From: VRUE01 sp963716245
GTDB lineage: Bacteria; Actinomycetota; Thermoleophilia; Solirubrobacterales; 70-9
DNA length: 64,000 nt
NCBI GenBank assembly: GCA_963716245.1
Contig: OY970300.1
Location: 62,001 to 126,000 of the forward strand
Direction of reading: 5' to 3'
Below the pieces are notes generated by a model, which did no database searches, had not been told where the DNA came from, and saw nothing but the letters and a program-made list of their open reading frames with translations. Within the stretch, counting starts at the first letter, position 1. Each line of letters starts with the position of its first letter. Made by a program: the position numbers and the translations under genes. Positions 26,060 through 33,772 of this stretch are shown piece after piece.

Positions 26060-26107
26060 ACGTGCCGCGGATTAACCACCTATATGGTGGGTCAATCCGC
26101 GGCACGT
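26060..26107. terminator. 14-bp perfect-stem hairpin between sugar transferase and GNAT genes
   Basis: ACGTGCCGCGGATT (26060–26073) pairs perfectly with 26094–26107, and an inner CCACC/GGTGG stem sits inside the loop. It begins one base after the sugar-transferase stop and fills nearly the whole 66-base gap. No T-run on either side, so it is a terminator, a processing site or a transcript-stabilising structure. Confidence 0.5.
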
Positions 26108-26108
26108 C

Positions 26109-26672
26109 CTAATCCGGGGCGAGGCCGTGGCCGGTTACGAGCAGCCAGGCGGTCTTCGCCAGGATGCGGAGGTCGAGCCAGGCGCTGCGCCGGTCGACGT
26201 ACTCGACGTCGAGCTCGATCCGCTCCTCCCAGGGGATGCCGGCGCGACCCTGGACCTGGGCCCAGCCGGTCAACCCGGGGCGAACCTCGTGGCGCCGCCT
26301 CTGGTGCGGCGTGTAGTCCTCGACCTGGGCGGGGATCGTCGGGCGGGGACCGACGATCGCCATCTCCCCGCGCAGCACGTTGACCAGGTTGGGGATCTCG
26401 TCGAGCGAGGTGCGGCGGAGGAAGCGGCCGGCGGCCGTGACGCGCGGATCGTCGCGCGCGATCGCGATCCCGATGCCGACCGGGTCGGACCCGAGCACCA
26501 TCGTGCGCAGCTTGAGCAGCTCGAACTCCTCGCCGTCCCTGCCGACCCGGCGCTGCCGGTAGACGACCGGCCCGCGGCTGCCCAGCTTGATCGCGATCGC
26601 GGCGATCAGCAGCACCGGCGCGAGAACCACCAGCGCGAGGAGTGCCACAACAATGTCAAAGATTCTGGGCAT
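26109..26672 (-). CDS. Undecaprenyl-phosphate sugar phosphotransferase (PglC/WbaP catalytic-domain type)
   Basis: 187 residues, a minimal monotopic phosphoglycosyl transferase without the extra N-terminal membrane domain. One hydrophobic helix ('IVVALLALVVLAPVLLIAAIAI') is followed by 'GPVVYRQRRVGRDGEEFELLKLRTM', 'RVTAAGRFLRRTSLDEIPNLVNVL', 'GEMAIVGPRP' with the catalytic DE pair in 'SLDEIPN', and 'RPGLTGWAQVQGR'. It moves a sugar-1-phosphate from its nucleotide to undecaprenyl phosphate at the inner membrane face, starting the repeat unit of a surface glycan. ATG start. A 107-base hairpin ends only 7 bases before it, which may affect its expression. Confidence 0.92.
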   Translation of the reverse strand: MPRIFDIVVALLALVVLAPVLLIAAIAIKLGSRGPVVYRQRRVGRDGEEFELLKLRTMVLGSDPVGIGIAIARDDPRVTAAGRFLRRTSLDEIPNLVNVLRGEMAIVGPRPTIPAQVEDYTPHQRRRHEVRPGLTGWAQVQGRAGIPWEERIELDVEYVDRRSAWLDLRILAKTAWLLVTGHGLAPD

Positions 26673-26679
26673 GCTCGTT

Positions 26680-26786
26680 ACCAGGTGAGGATGTGATCAA
26701 GCAGGTCAAGGACGCAGGGAGCGCGGCGTGCTCTGCACGCGAGCGACCGAGGACGCCGAGATGCGCAGGTCACATCCTCACCTGGT
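26680..26786. repeat. 107-base hairpin element containing dispersed repeat copy A
   Basis: A 17-base perfect inverted repeat (26680–26696 with 26770–26786; arm ACCAGGTGAGGATGTGA) encloses a ~50-base core at 26708–26758. The core is nearly identical to one at 30044–30094. Inside it GCGTGC–TCT–GCACGC forms a perfect small hairpin. The outer arm overlaps the last codons of the glycosyltransferase gene ending at 26778. Confidence 0.75.
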
Positions 26787-27905
26787 CCCCGCTGCCTTCT
26801 CCCACGTCCCCGGCGGACCTCCCCGCAGGCGGTCCCAGAGACCGAGCGCGATCGAGGCGGTGGTCATCGCGTAGTAGCGGGCGACGCGGAACGGGAGGAG
26901 CGGCAGCCGGCGGCCGAGCGCGGCCGCGAGGAGGAACGCGAGCTGGATGGCGAGCGTCGCCGTGTAGACCCAGCCCTCGCCGAGGAGGGCGAGGTTCGCC
27001 GCCAGCGCGAGCAGGTGCAGGAAGGGGGTCGCGTAGCGCAGCAGCCGGTGCGAGGCGATCTCGAACCCGTAGAGCGGCGAGTAGCCGCGCGGGCTGAGCA
27101 TCCCTTCCCCCGCGACTATGTCCCAGAGGCCGACCATCATCCGCCGCTTGCGGGCGAGCTCACCCTCCAGCGTCGGCACCATCTTCTCCTCGGCGCCGGC
27201 CCAGGGCACGTAGAGCGAGCGCAGTCCCCGCTTGGCGAGCAGGAACGGGAACGAGAGGTCGTGGCTGCCCGAGGGCGGCAGGGCGACGTAGGCGTCGCGG
27301 CGCACCGCGTAGATCGCCCCGTTGCCGGCGGTGACTCCGGCGAGCGCCGACTCCATCTCGCGGACGGCCATCTCGTAGCGCCAGTAGGCCCCCTCGACGT
27401 TGTCGCCGGCCGCGTCGAGGAACCTGACCTGCCCGCAGACGTAGCCGACCGCGCGATCGGCGAAGGGCTCGACCAGCCGGCGCAGCGCGTCCGGCGCCCA
27501 GACGCTGTTCGCGTCCGAGAAGGCGAGGATCTCGCCGGAGGCGCGCTCGGCGGCGGCGTTCTGGGCGGCGACCTTGCCGCCGCGCGGCAGCTCGAGGACG
27601 ATGTCGGCGCCGGCCGCGCGGGCGTGCTCGGCGGTGCCGTCGGCGGACCCGTCCGAGGCGACGACGATCTGCAGGCGCTCGCGCGGATAGTCGAGTGCCA
27701 GGGCGTTGGCGACCTTGGCGGCGATCGACTCCTCCTCGTCGTAGGCCGCGACGATCAGCGAGACCCGCGGCAGCTCCTGCCAGGCGTCCGGGTGGTCGAG
27801 GGTGGGCCGGCGGCGCAGGGCGAGCAGCCCTCGCAGGACCACCGGGTAGCCGGCGTGCGTGTAGACGATCAGCCCCGCGCAGATCCAGAAGACGGCCTCG
27901 AGCAT
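26778..27905 (-). CDS. Membrane glycosyltransferase, family 2
   Basis: 375 residues; ATG at 27905 chosen, giving an N-terminal membrane helix 'AVFWICAGLIVYTHAGYPVVL'. The GT-A domain runs from 'PRVSLIVAAYDEEESIAAKVAN' through 'LQIVVASDGSADGT' and 'ILAFSDANSVW' (the metal-binding D-x-D-like position) to 'AVREMESALAGVTAGNGAIYA'. Then come 'ELARKRRMMVGLWD' and three or four C-terminal membrane helices. This build matches processive or lipid-linked-sugar glycosyltransferases acting at the cytoplasmic membrane. Same strand and close to the GT4 gene upstream (7-base gap). Confidence 0.88.
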   Translation of the reverse strand: MLEAVFWICAGLIVYTHAGYPVVLRGLLALRRRPTLDHPDAWQELPRVSLIVAAYDEEESIAAKVANALALDYPRERLQIVVASDGSADGTAEHARAAGADIVLELPRGGKVAAQNAAAERASGEILAFSDANSVWAPDALRRLVEPFADRAVGYVCGQVRFLDAAGDNVEGAYWRYEMAVREMESALAGVTAGNGAIYAVRRDAYVALPPSGSHDLSFPFLLAKRGLRSLYVPWAGAEEKMVPTLEGELARKRRMMVGLWDIVAGEGMLSPRGYSPLYGFEIASHRLLRYATPFLHLLALAANLALLGEGWVYTATLAIQLAFLLAAALGRRLPLLPFRVARYYAMTTASIALGLWDRLRGGPPGTWEKAAGTR

Positions 27906-27912
27906 GCGGCGA

Positions 27913-29055
27913 TTATCTGCTTCCGAGCAGTTCGCGATAGATCGCCATGGTCTGAGCGGCGGCGGCGTCCCAGGAGTAGGGGCCGCTCGCGGCGGCTCGG
28001 GCCGCCGCGGCCAGCCGGCCGCGCGCCCCCTCGTCGTGGACCAGCTCGTGGAGCGCGGCGGCGAGCGCGTCGGGGTCGTCGGGCTGGACCAGCCGGGCGG
28101 CGCCTTGCGCGGCGACCTCGGGGAAGCCGCCAACGGCGCTGAGCAGCAGCGGCTTGCCGAAGGCGAGGCCGGTGTAGAGGACGCCCGAGTGCTCCGCGTC
28201 GCGGTAGGGCAGGACGACGAGGTCGGCGCGGCGAAAGATCGGCGGGATCTCGGCGTCCTCGACGAAGCGGGTGAGGAAGCGCACCCGGCCCGGCACCTCG
28301 GCGGCGAGGCGTCGCAGCGGCTCGACGTCCATGCGGGGATTGCCGACGATCCACAGCTCCGCTCCCTCGACCTGGCGGAAGGCGTCGAGCAGCGTGTCGA
28401 GCCCCTTGTACGGGCGGAGCAGGCCGAAGAAGAGGACCACCGGCCCCTCGGCGCCCTCGAGCTCGGCCGGCAGCGGCTTCTCGTCGGGCAGGCGAGTCAG
28501 GTAGTCGAAGGCCCCGTGGTGGATGACGTGTATCCGGGCGGGGTCGATGCCGAGACGCTCTCGCAGCGCCCGGGCGCCGTGCTCGGAGTGGGCGATCGTG
28601 GCGTCCATGCGCTCGAAGACGCGGCGCGCGGCGACTATCTGGCGGCGGCTCGGCCGCGGCGGCAGCACGTAGTGCGCGGTCATCACGCGGGGGCGCCGCG
28701 GCGGCAGCAGCATCGCGTCGAGGGCCGGCACCGTCAGCCACTGGTAGTGGACGACGTCGGCTTCGGCGCCGCGCCGGAAGCGCAGCATGTCGGGGACGTG
28801 CTCGGCCAGCTTCAAGGCGCGGCGGGCGGGTGCGTCGAGCCCGCGTGCGGCGCTGCGGCGGTAGAAGCTCTCCGCGACCCGGTAGCCGTCGGGCTCGGGG
28901 ACGGGGCCGTAGAGGAAGCGGCTCGTCACCAGCTCGACCTCGGCCCCGACGCGGGCGAGGGCGGCGGCCAGGGCGCGGTCGTAGGGCGGCGTGAACGCCG
29001 ACGGGTCGACCAGCTGCACGCGAATCGGGTTGGGCACCGGGTGGTCGGGAGTCAC
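27913..29055 (-). CDS. Glycosyltransferase, family 4 (GT-B)
   Basis: 380 residues. GTG at 29055 chosen; the frame is open far upstream but that part is antisense shadow of the divergent gene. 'IRVQLVDPSAFTPPYDRALAAAL' begins the N-terminal Rossmann domain. The C-terminal domain shows 'VVLFFGLLRPYKGLDTLLDAF', 'ELWIVGNPRM', 'FRRADLVVLPYRDAEHSGVLYTGLAFGKPLL' (quoted in part; the E-x7-E region) and 'AVGGFPEVAAQGAARLV'. Retaining GT-B enzymes like this add a sugar from a nucleotide donor to the growing lipid-linked oligosaccharide. Divergent from the GT2 gene at 29080 across 24 bases. Confidence 0.88.
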   Translation of the reverse strand: MTPDHPVPNPIRVQLVDPSAFTPPYDRALAAALARVGAEVELVTSRFLYGPVPEPDGYRVAESFYRRSAARGLDAPARRALKLAEHVPDMLRFRRGAEADVVHYQWLTVPALDAMLLPPRRPRVMTAHYVLPPRPSRRQIVAARRVFERMDATIAHSEHGARALRERLGIDPARIHVIHHGAFDYLTRLPDEKPLPAELEGAEGPVVLFFGLLRPYKGLDTLLDAFRQVEGAELWIVGNPRMDVEPLRRLAAEVPGRVRFLTRFVEDAEIPPIFRRADLVVLPYRDAEHSGVLYTGLAFGKPLLLSAVGGFPEVAAQGAARLVQPDDPDALAAALHELVHDEGARGRLAAAARAAASGPYSWDAAAAQTMAIYRELLGSR

Positions 29056-29079
29056 GCGGCGCCGATTATGGTGGCCGTC

Positions 29080-30021
29080 ATGGCGCCCACGCTCTCCTAC
29101 TGCGTCGTGAACACCAACGGCCGCGGGCACCTGCTCGCCTGCCTGGAGGCGATCGAGCGGACCCACCCGGACGGGACCGATGCCGAGATCCTGGTCCTCG
29201 ACAACGCCTCGCAGGACGGCTCGGCCGACGCTGCGCGGGGATGGGATCGGGAGCGCTCGGGGCGATCTGCGGGCGATCTGCGGGTGATCGCGCTGGAGCG
29301 GCGAGCCGGCAAGGCGGAGAACGACTCGACGCTGATCCGGGAGGCGGCCGGCGAATATTGCCTGCTGCTCAACGAGGACTCCGAGCTGCGACCGGGTGCG
29401 GCGGCGGCGCTCGTGGCGGCGCTCGACGAGGACCCCGCAGCCGGGGCGGCCGGGGCGCAGCTGCTCGACTCGGACGGCCGACCGGTGCCCTGCGCGTGGC
29501 GCTTCCCCGGCGTGCGGACCGCGCTCGTCGGCGCGCTCTTCCTGCACCGGCGCTTCACCGTGCAGAGCGGCGGCGGCGAGATCCGCCCCGTCGACTGGGC
29601 GCAGTCGAGCGCGCTGCTGGTCCGCCGCGAGGCGGCCGCGCAGGTCGACTACCTGGACCCGGCCTTCTTCGTCTACTACGACGAGTGCGACTTCTGCAAG
29701 CGCCTCGCCGACACCGGCTGGCGCACCCTCCTCGTCCCCAGTGCCGAGGCGGTGCACCACGACCAACTCTCAACCGACCTCGCCGTCGGCCTCCCTCGCA
29801 TCGTCGAGTTCCACCGCAATCGAGACCTCTACATGCGCAAGCACCACTCGCGACCCGCCGCGCTGGCGGTGCGAATCCTCACCGCCTGGTCCTACGCGCT
29901 GCGCGCTCTCGCGGCGGCGGCGCTGCCCAACCGTCCCGCCCGTATCTACTGGGCACACGCCCGGCAGGCGCTGCTGCCCGGGCGCGGCCAGGGAATCAGG
30001 GAGCGGGCGACTTCCGGCTGA
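29080..30021 (+). CDS. Glycosyltransferase, family 2 (rhamnosyltransferase-like)
   Basis: 313 residues from the ATG at 29080; an in-frame ATG at 29068 would add four residues, and neither has a clear ribosome site. 'LSYCVVNTNGRGHLLACLEAI' begins the GT-A fold, followed by 'ILVLDNASQDGSAD', 'YCLLLNEDSELRPGA' (D-x-D-type metal site) and 'FFVYYDECDFCKRLADTGW', a block typical of WcaA/rhamnosyltransferase-like enzymes. The only plus-strand gene inside the polysaccharide block, so it has its own promoter. Soluble or peripheral, with an amphipathic C-terminus. Confidence 0.88.
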   Translation: MAPTLSYCVVNTNGRGHLLACLEAIERTHPDGTDAEILVLDNASQDGSADAARGWDRERSGRSAGDLRVIALERRAGKAENDSTLIREAAGEYCLLLNEDSELRPGAAAALVAALDEDPAAGAAGAQLLDSDGRPVPCAWRFPGVRTALVGALFLHRRFTVQSGGGEIRPVDWAQSSALLVRREAAAQVDYLDPAFFVYYDECDFCKRLADTGWRTLLVPSAEAVHHDQLSTDLAVGLPRIVEFHRNRDLYMRKHHSRPAALAVRILTAWSYALRALAAAALPNRPARIYWAHARQALLPGRGQGIRERATSG

Positions 30022-30037
30022 CGTGCTCCAGCCGGTG

Positions 30038-30098
30038 CCGTGCAAGGACGCAGAGAGCGCTGTGTGCTCTGCACACGAGCGACCGAGGACGCCGCACG
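30038..30098. repeat. Dispersed repeat copy B between convergent genes
   Basis: The core at 30044–30094 matches copy A (26708–26758) at about nine of ten bases. Its hairpin reads GTGTGC–TCT–GCACAC where copy A has GCGTGC–TCT–GCACGC, so both arms changed together and pairing is kept. Short outer arms CGTGC (30038–30042) and GCACG (30094–30098) also pair. It fills most of the gap between two convergent genes and may act as a terminator. Confidence 0.7.
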
Positions 30099-30114
30099 AC
30101 GCCGTCTGGGGCCG

Positions 30115-31653
30115 TCAGAGGCGGGCGTCCTCGTTTATCTGCTCGACCTCGAATGACTCGGGGACGCGGCCGTCGACGGAGGGCTCGCGCGGTGCCGCGC
30201 GCAGGCGCTCCAGCAGCTCGCCGGGGTGCCGCAGGCGCACCAGCCAGCCGCGCTCCTCGGCGGTGAAGAAGGCGGTGGCGAAGAGCACGGCGGGGTAAGC
30301 AAGCCAGAGGACTGCCCGGCCGAGTAGGCCGTCGAGGCCGTCGGTCGGCACCAGCAGCTCGCCGAGGCCGATCAGCGCCGCCGAGACGAGCACGACCCTC
30401 GCGAGGCGCCCCCATTCGTAGGGGACGGGGAAGAGGCGCTGGGTGAACCCGTACATCAGCGCGACCACGACCAGGTAGGAGGCGACCAGGGCGATGCCCG
30501 CGCCGACGATGCCCAGCGGCGGGACGAGGAGGAGGTTGAGCGCGACGTTGACGACCAGCGCAGCGAGCGTGGCGGGGAAGTTGAACTCGGTGCGGCCGGT
30601 CCTGCCGAGGATCACCAGCTGCACCATGTAGAGGGCGTACAGGGTGACCGCGGCGGCGATCAGGCCGACCGCTTCGTAGGAGTCGAAGAACTCCGGCGCG
30701 GCGAGCCAGCGCGCCAGCCAGCGGGCGAAGAGCCAGAGCCCGATCACCACGAACGCGCAGCCGGCGAGGAACCAGGTGACGACCGCGGCGTAGGCGCGAC
30801 GGGCCTCGTCGTCGTCGCGGATCGAGTAGGCGAGCGGCGGCCAGGCGAGCTGGAAGCCGCGAACGAGGATGCTGACGCCCTGCGCGAACTTGATCGCCAG
30901 CGAGTAGAGGCCCGCCTCGGCGAGGCCGACGGTGCGAACGATGATCAGCCGGTCGACGAAGTTGAGCGCGTAGAGCGACAGCTCGGCGGGCATCGTCGGC
31001 AGGCCGAAGCGCAGCATCCGCCGCAGCAGGCCGCGGTCGGGCAGCAGCGAGAGGCGGCGCCGGTGAACGGCGATCAGGCCGAGGACGAAGAGGGCGCCGC
31101 TCGCGTAGCTGCCGAGCAGCAGGCCGCGGGCGCCCTCGCCCTCGCCGACGACCAGCACCACGGTGAGCGCGATCGCGACGAGCACGTTGGCGATCGTCAC
31201 GGTGAAGAAGGCCCGCGCCCGCTCGTCGAGCCGGAACAGGGTGAGCAGGTACTCGTGCAGGGTCAGCACCCAGAGGCCGCCGATCGCGATCCGCATCAGG
31301 TCGGGAGCGGGCCGGTCGAGCAGCGCCTCGGAGAGCGGCTCGGCGAAGGGCAGCGCGATCAGCGCCGCGGCGGTGCCGAGCCAGAAGAGCGCCGCGAAGG
31401 AGCTGGCGACGACCGCGGGACGCTCCTCGTCGGTCTTGTAGTAGAAGCGCAGCACCGCCTCGATCACGCCGAACCGGATCACGATGCTGGCTGCGACCAC
31501 GGCGGCGAAGAGGACCTCGGCGGCGCCGTAGTCGGCGGGCGTGAGGTACTGCGTGTAGAGCGGCAGCAGCGCGACCGCGATCAGTTTCGAGACGACGCTG
31601 GCCGCGGTGTACGCGGCGCCGGTAGTCGCCAGGCGACGTAGGTATCCCGACAC
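30115..31653 (-). CDS. Polysaccharide flippase (Wzx/MOP family)
   Basis: 512 residues, GTG start. About 12–14 membrane helices are visible, for example 'YTAASVVSKLIAVALLPLYTQYLTPADYGAAEVLFA' (quoted in part), where 'TQYLTPADYG' is the characteristic first loop of Wzx/RfbX proteins. 'LRFGLPTMPAELSLYALNFVDRLII' fits the seventh helix region. It would flip undecaprenyl-linked repeat units from the inner to the outer membrane face. A short charged C-terminus follows the last helix. Nine bases downstream of the ligase gene on the same strand, a normal Wzx/Wzy pairing. Confidence 0.88.
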   Translation of the reverse strand: MSGYLRRLATTGAAYTAASVVSKLIAVALLPLYTQYLTPADYGAAEVLFAAVVAASIVIRFGVIEAVLRFYYKTDEERPAVVASSFAALFWLGTAAALIALPFAEPLSEALLDRPAPDLMRIAIGGLWVLTLHEYLLTLFRLDERARAFFTVTIANVLVAIALTVVLVVGEGEGARGLLLGSYASGALFVLGLIAVHRRRLSLLPDRGLLRRMLRFGLPTMPAELSLYALNFVDRLIIVRTVGLAEAGLYSLAIKFAQGVSILVRGFQLAWPPLAYSIRDDDEARRAYAAVVTWFLAGCAFVVIGLWLFARWLARWLAAPEFFDSYEAVGLIAAAVTLYALYMVQLVILGRTGRTEFNFPATLAALVVNVALNLLLVPPLGIVGAGIALVASYLVVVALMYGFTQRLFPVPYEWGRLARVVLVSAALIGLGELLVPTDGLDGLLGRAVLWLAYPAVLFATAFFTAEERGWLVRLRHPGELLERLRAAPREPSVDGRVPESFEVEQINEDARL

Positions 31654-31662
31654 GCCGCGAGC

Positions 31663-33231
31663 CTACGCGGGCGCGCGGACCCGGGCCGCCAGCGAGGCCC
31701 CGATCGCCATCAGCACCCAGGCGATCGGGTCCTCGTAGAAGCCGGCGTAGGCCATGGTGTGGACCAGCAGGGCGATGAACGCCGCGAGGACCGCCGCTCG
31801 ACCGACCGTGCCGGCCGCGGGTCCTGTCGTGGCGGCATCCCCCATGTGCTCGGACGCCGCTTCGCGTCGTCCTCCGCTATGGGGGACCCCCGCCGCCACG
31901 CCACCCGCGGTGGAACGGTTAGTCGGGAGCAGCGATACCCGTAGTCCGACGGCCATCGTCCACAGCGCGGCCACGAGGAGGGCGGCGTAGGCGGCTAAGC
32001 CGATCAGGCCCTGCTCGGCGGCGACGGTGACGGGTTGGGTGTGGGAGACGGAGACGGGGGTCTTCCTGGTCGCGACGTGTTCTCGGTAGGCGCGGGGGAA
32101 GGAGCCGGCGCCGTAGCCCCAGACGGGGCGTTGGGCGAACAGCTCGGCGCCCCCGGAGACGAGGTTGGCGCGGCCGCCGGTGTCGACGTTGATCCGCGAC
32201 GGGTTCAGCTTCGACACGCCGCCGGCGAAGATCACGACGAGGACGGCAAGGACCGCGGCGGCCCCGGCGGCGGCGAGCGTCCAGCGCACGCTCCAGCGCA
32301 GCGCGGCGAGCACGGCGAGGCCGGCGAGCAGGGCGGCGAAGCTGGATTGGGAGAAGGTGGGGACCAGGCCAAGCCAGAGAACCGCCACGAGAGTCGTCAG
32401 CGCCGCGAGCGCCCGTCTCTCCCTGCTCCACAGCAAGGCCGCCATGGCGATGGTGATGACGAGAGCCAGGTACCTCCCGTAGACGTTCGGGTCCCAGAAG
32501 ATCGAGTTGACCCTGAAGTAGGTGTGGAACTCGTTCGACCTGATCACCTGGTCGTTCCAGAACAGGCTCCTGGTCACGTACTCCACCGAGCCAACCATCA
32601 TGAAAGCCACGGCCTCGAAGGCCAGGATCCCGAGCACACCCGTAAGCAGCTTCCGATCCCACTCGATGTCCCGCAGGAGTGCGTAGACCAGCGAGAACGG
32701 CACGAAGAAGAAGCAGACGTTCTGCAGCGATTTGGAGAAGTCGGGCGAGTACAGCGTCTGGAGGGCGTAGAGGACGACGACAGTGGCCAAGGCAAGGGGC
32801 AGCGCTCGCAGGGAGGGGGGTCGCCCTCGCTCCCTCCACTCCCCGAGGGCGGCGGAGAGCACACCTCCGGCGATCACGAGGTAGAGAGGGACGAGCAGGT
32901 TCGCGGTATCGCCGCCGGCCTCCAACGGCACACGGAAGGGGAGCGCGAAGACGATCGCCAGCGGCAGGGCGATCGGCCAGCGGCGAAAGACCGCCGCGAG
33001 CGCAGCCGCGGCAACCAGCGCTGCGGCGATCAGGGCGGCGAAGCCGAGCGGCTCCTCGCGCAGGTCGACTATCTGGGGCGAGTGCCACTGGTCGCCGAGG
33101 ATCAGGGCCGGGAAGAGCGCGAGCGCGGTCAGCATCCCCAGCGCCCGTGCCCGCCCGCGCGGCAGCAGGATCGCCGCCGCGGCAGCCGCTGCCGCGACCA
33201 GAACGCCAGCGCCGGCGAGCACCTCGGTCAC
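31663..33231 (-). CDS. O-antigen ligase/polymerase (WaaL/Wzy-like)
   Basis: 522 residues, GTG start. A polytopic protein of about 11–12 helices with a large periplasmic loop holding 'GGRANLVSGGAELFAQRPVWGYGAGSF' (in part) and 'SVSHTQPVTVAAEQGLIGLAAY'. The 'GxGxGSF...H..P....E.GliGl' order is the Wzy_C/O-antigen-ligase signature with its conserved Arg and His. It joins or transfers lipid-linked repeat units outside the membrane. Between the last helices is an odd Gly/Ala/Thr-rich insert ('STAGGVAAGVPHSGGRREAA') encoded by a palindromic DNA element at 31829–31899. That insert would sit in a loop between helices, so the protein may still work. Confidence 0.85.
   Translation of the reverse strand: MTEVLAGAGVLVAAAAAAAAILLPRGRARALGMLTALALFPALILGDQWHSPQIVDLREEPLGFAALIAAALVAAAALAAVFRRWPIALPLAIVFALPFRVPLEAGGDTANLLVPLYLVIAGGVLSAALGEWRERGRPPSLRALPLALATVVVLYALQTLYSPDFSKSLQNVCFFFVPFSLVYALLRDIEWDRKLLTGVLGILAFEAVAFMMVGSVEYVTRSLFWNDQVIRSNEFHTYFRVNSIFWDPNVYGRYLALVITIAMAALLWSRERRALAALTTLVAVLWLGLVPTFSQSSFAALLAGLAVLAALRWSVRWTLAAAGAAAVLAVLVVIFAGGVSKLNPSRINVDTGGRANLVSGGAELFAQRPVWGYGAGSFPRAYREHVATRKTPVSVSHTQPVTVAAEQGLIGLAAYAALLVAALWTMAVGLRVSLLPTNRSTAGGVAAGVPHSGGRREAASEHMGDAATTGPAAGTVGRAAVLAAFIALLVHTMAYAGFYEDPIAWVLMAIGASLAARVRAPA
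31829..31899. repeat. Palindromic element inside the ligase coding sequence
   Basis: GTGGCGGC (31829–31836) pairs with GCCGCCAC (31892–31899), and TCCCCCAT (31838–31845) pairs with ATGGGGGA (31879–31886). The loop contains GGACG/CGTCC arms. It stays in frame and encodes the low-complexity insert of the ligase. It looks like a REP- or MITE-like insertion tolerated in a protein loop. Confidence 0.5.
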
Positions 33232-33286
33232 ACCGGCCCCTCGGGCGCCTTATTGCCGCATAGCGAGAGAAACGCGCCCCGGCCGC

Positions 33287-33772
33287 TCACCGGCCGCACC
33301 TCTCGGTGGGCCGGCGCGGCGCGTCGTGCAGGCGCATCACGCCGCCCGGGACCAACGTCCGCTCTTGGCCGAGCAGTTTGACCCGCAGCTTGTAGCGGCC
33401 GGGCGGTGCTTTGCCGTCGTTGCGGACGCGGCCGTCCCAGTGGAAGGTGAAGAAGCGGTAGCGCTTCAGGTAGCTGTCGCGGGCGAGGGTGACGATCAGC
33501 TTGCCGCCCGGCTTGACGACCTGGACGTGGGCCTGGTCGGACTGGGTGACGCGGAAGCGGATCCGCAGGCGGTCGAAGCGGCAGTCGCCGTTCGGGGTGA
33601 AGGCGCGGACGCGGGGACGCTGGTCGTCGCTCTGGGGGACGGCCAGGAAGCTGACCCGGTCCAACACCAGCGGGTCGCGCTTCAGCCGCTGCGACCAGGC
33701 GAAGGCCGCCAGGGTGGCCACGACGAGGAGCGCGAAGACGACGGCGCCGGCGTTAACCCGCCGACGAGGCAT
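33287..33772 (-). CDS. Membrane-anchored protein with FlgD-Ig-like domain
   Basis: 161 residues, ATG start, overlapping the upstream gene by 20 bases. One N-terminal membrane helix ('AGAVVFALLVVATLAAFAW') and an outside domain with 'RVRAFTPNGDCRFDRLRIRF' and 'FHWDGRVRNDGKAPPGRYKL', which follow the FlgD Ig-like pattern (xPNGDxxxD ... WDG ... G ... PxGxY). Such domains occur as surface-structure caps and CTD folds in many exported proteins. Here, in a polysaccharide locus, it may act in glycan assembly or attachment. No enzyme motif. Confidence 0.7.
   Translation of the reverse strand: MPRRRVNAGAVVFALLVVATLAAFAWSQRLKRDPLVLDRVSFLAVPQSDDQRPRVRAFTPNGDCRFDRLRIRFRVTQSDQAHVQVVKPGGKLIVTLARDSYLKRYRFFTFHWDGRVRNDGKAPPGRYKLRVKLLGQERTLVPGGVMRLHDAPRRPTERCGR

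Noticed and set aside
28134..29766. Long extensions of the GT2 and GT4 open frames on the minus strand
   Set aside because: Sequence upstream of 27905 and 29055 has no family homology and overlaps coding of neighbours; proper starts exist at those positions.
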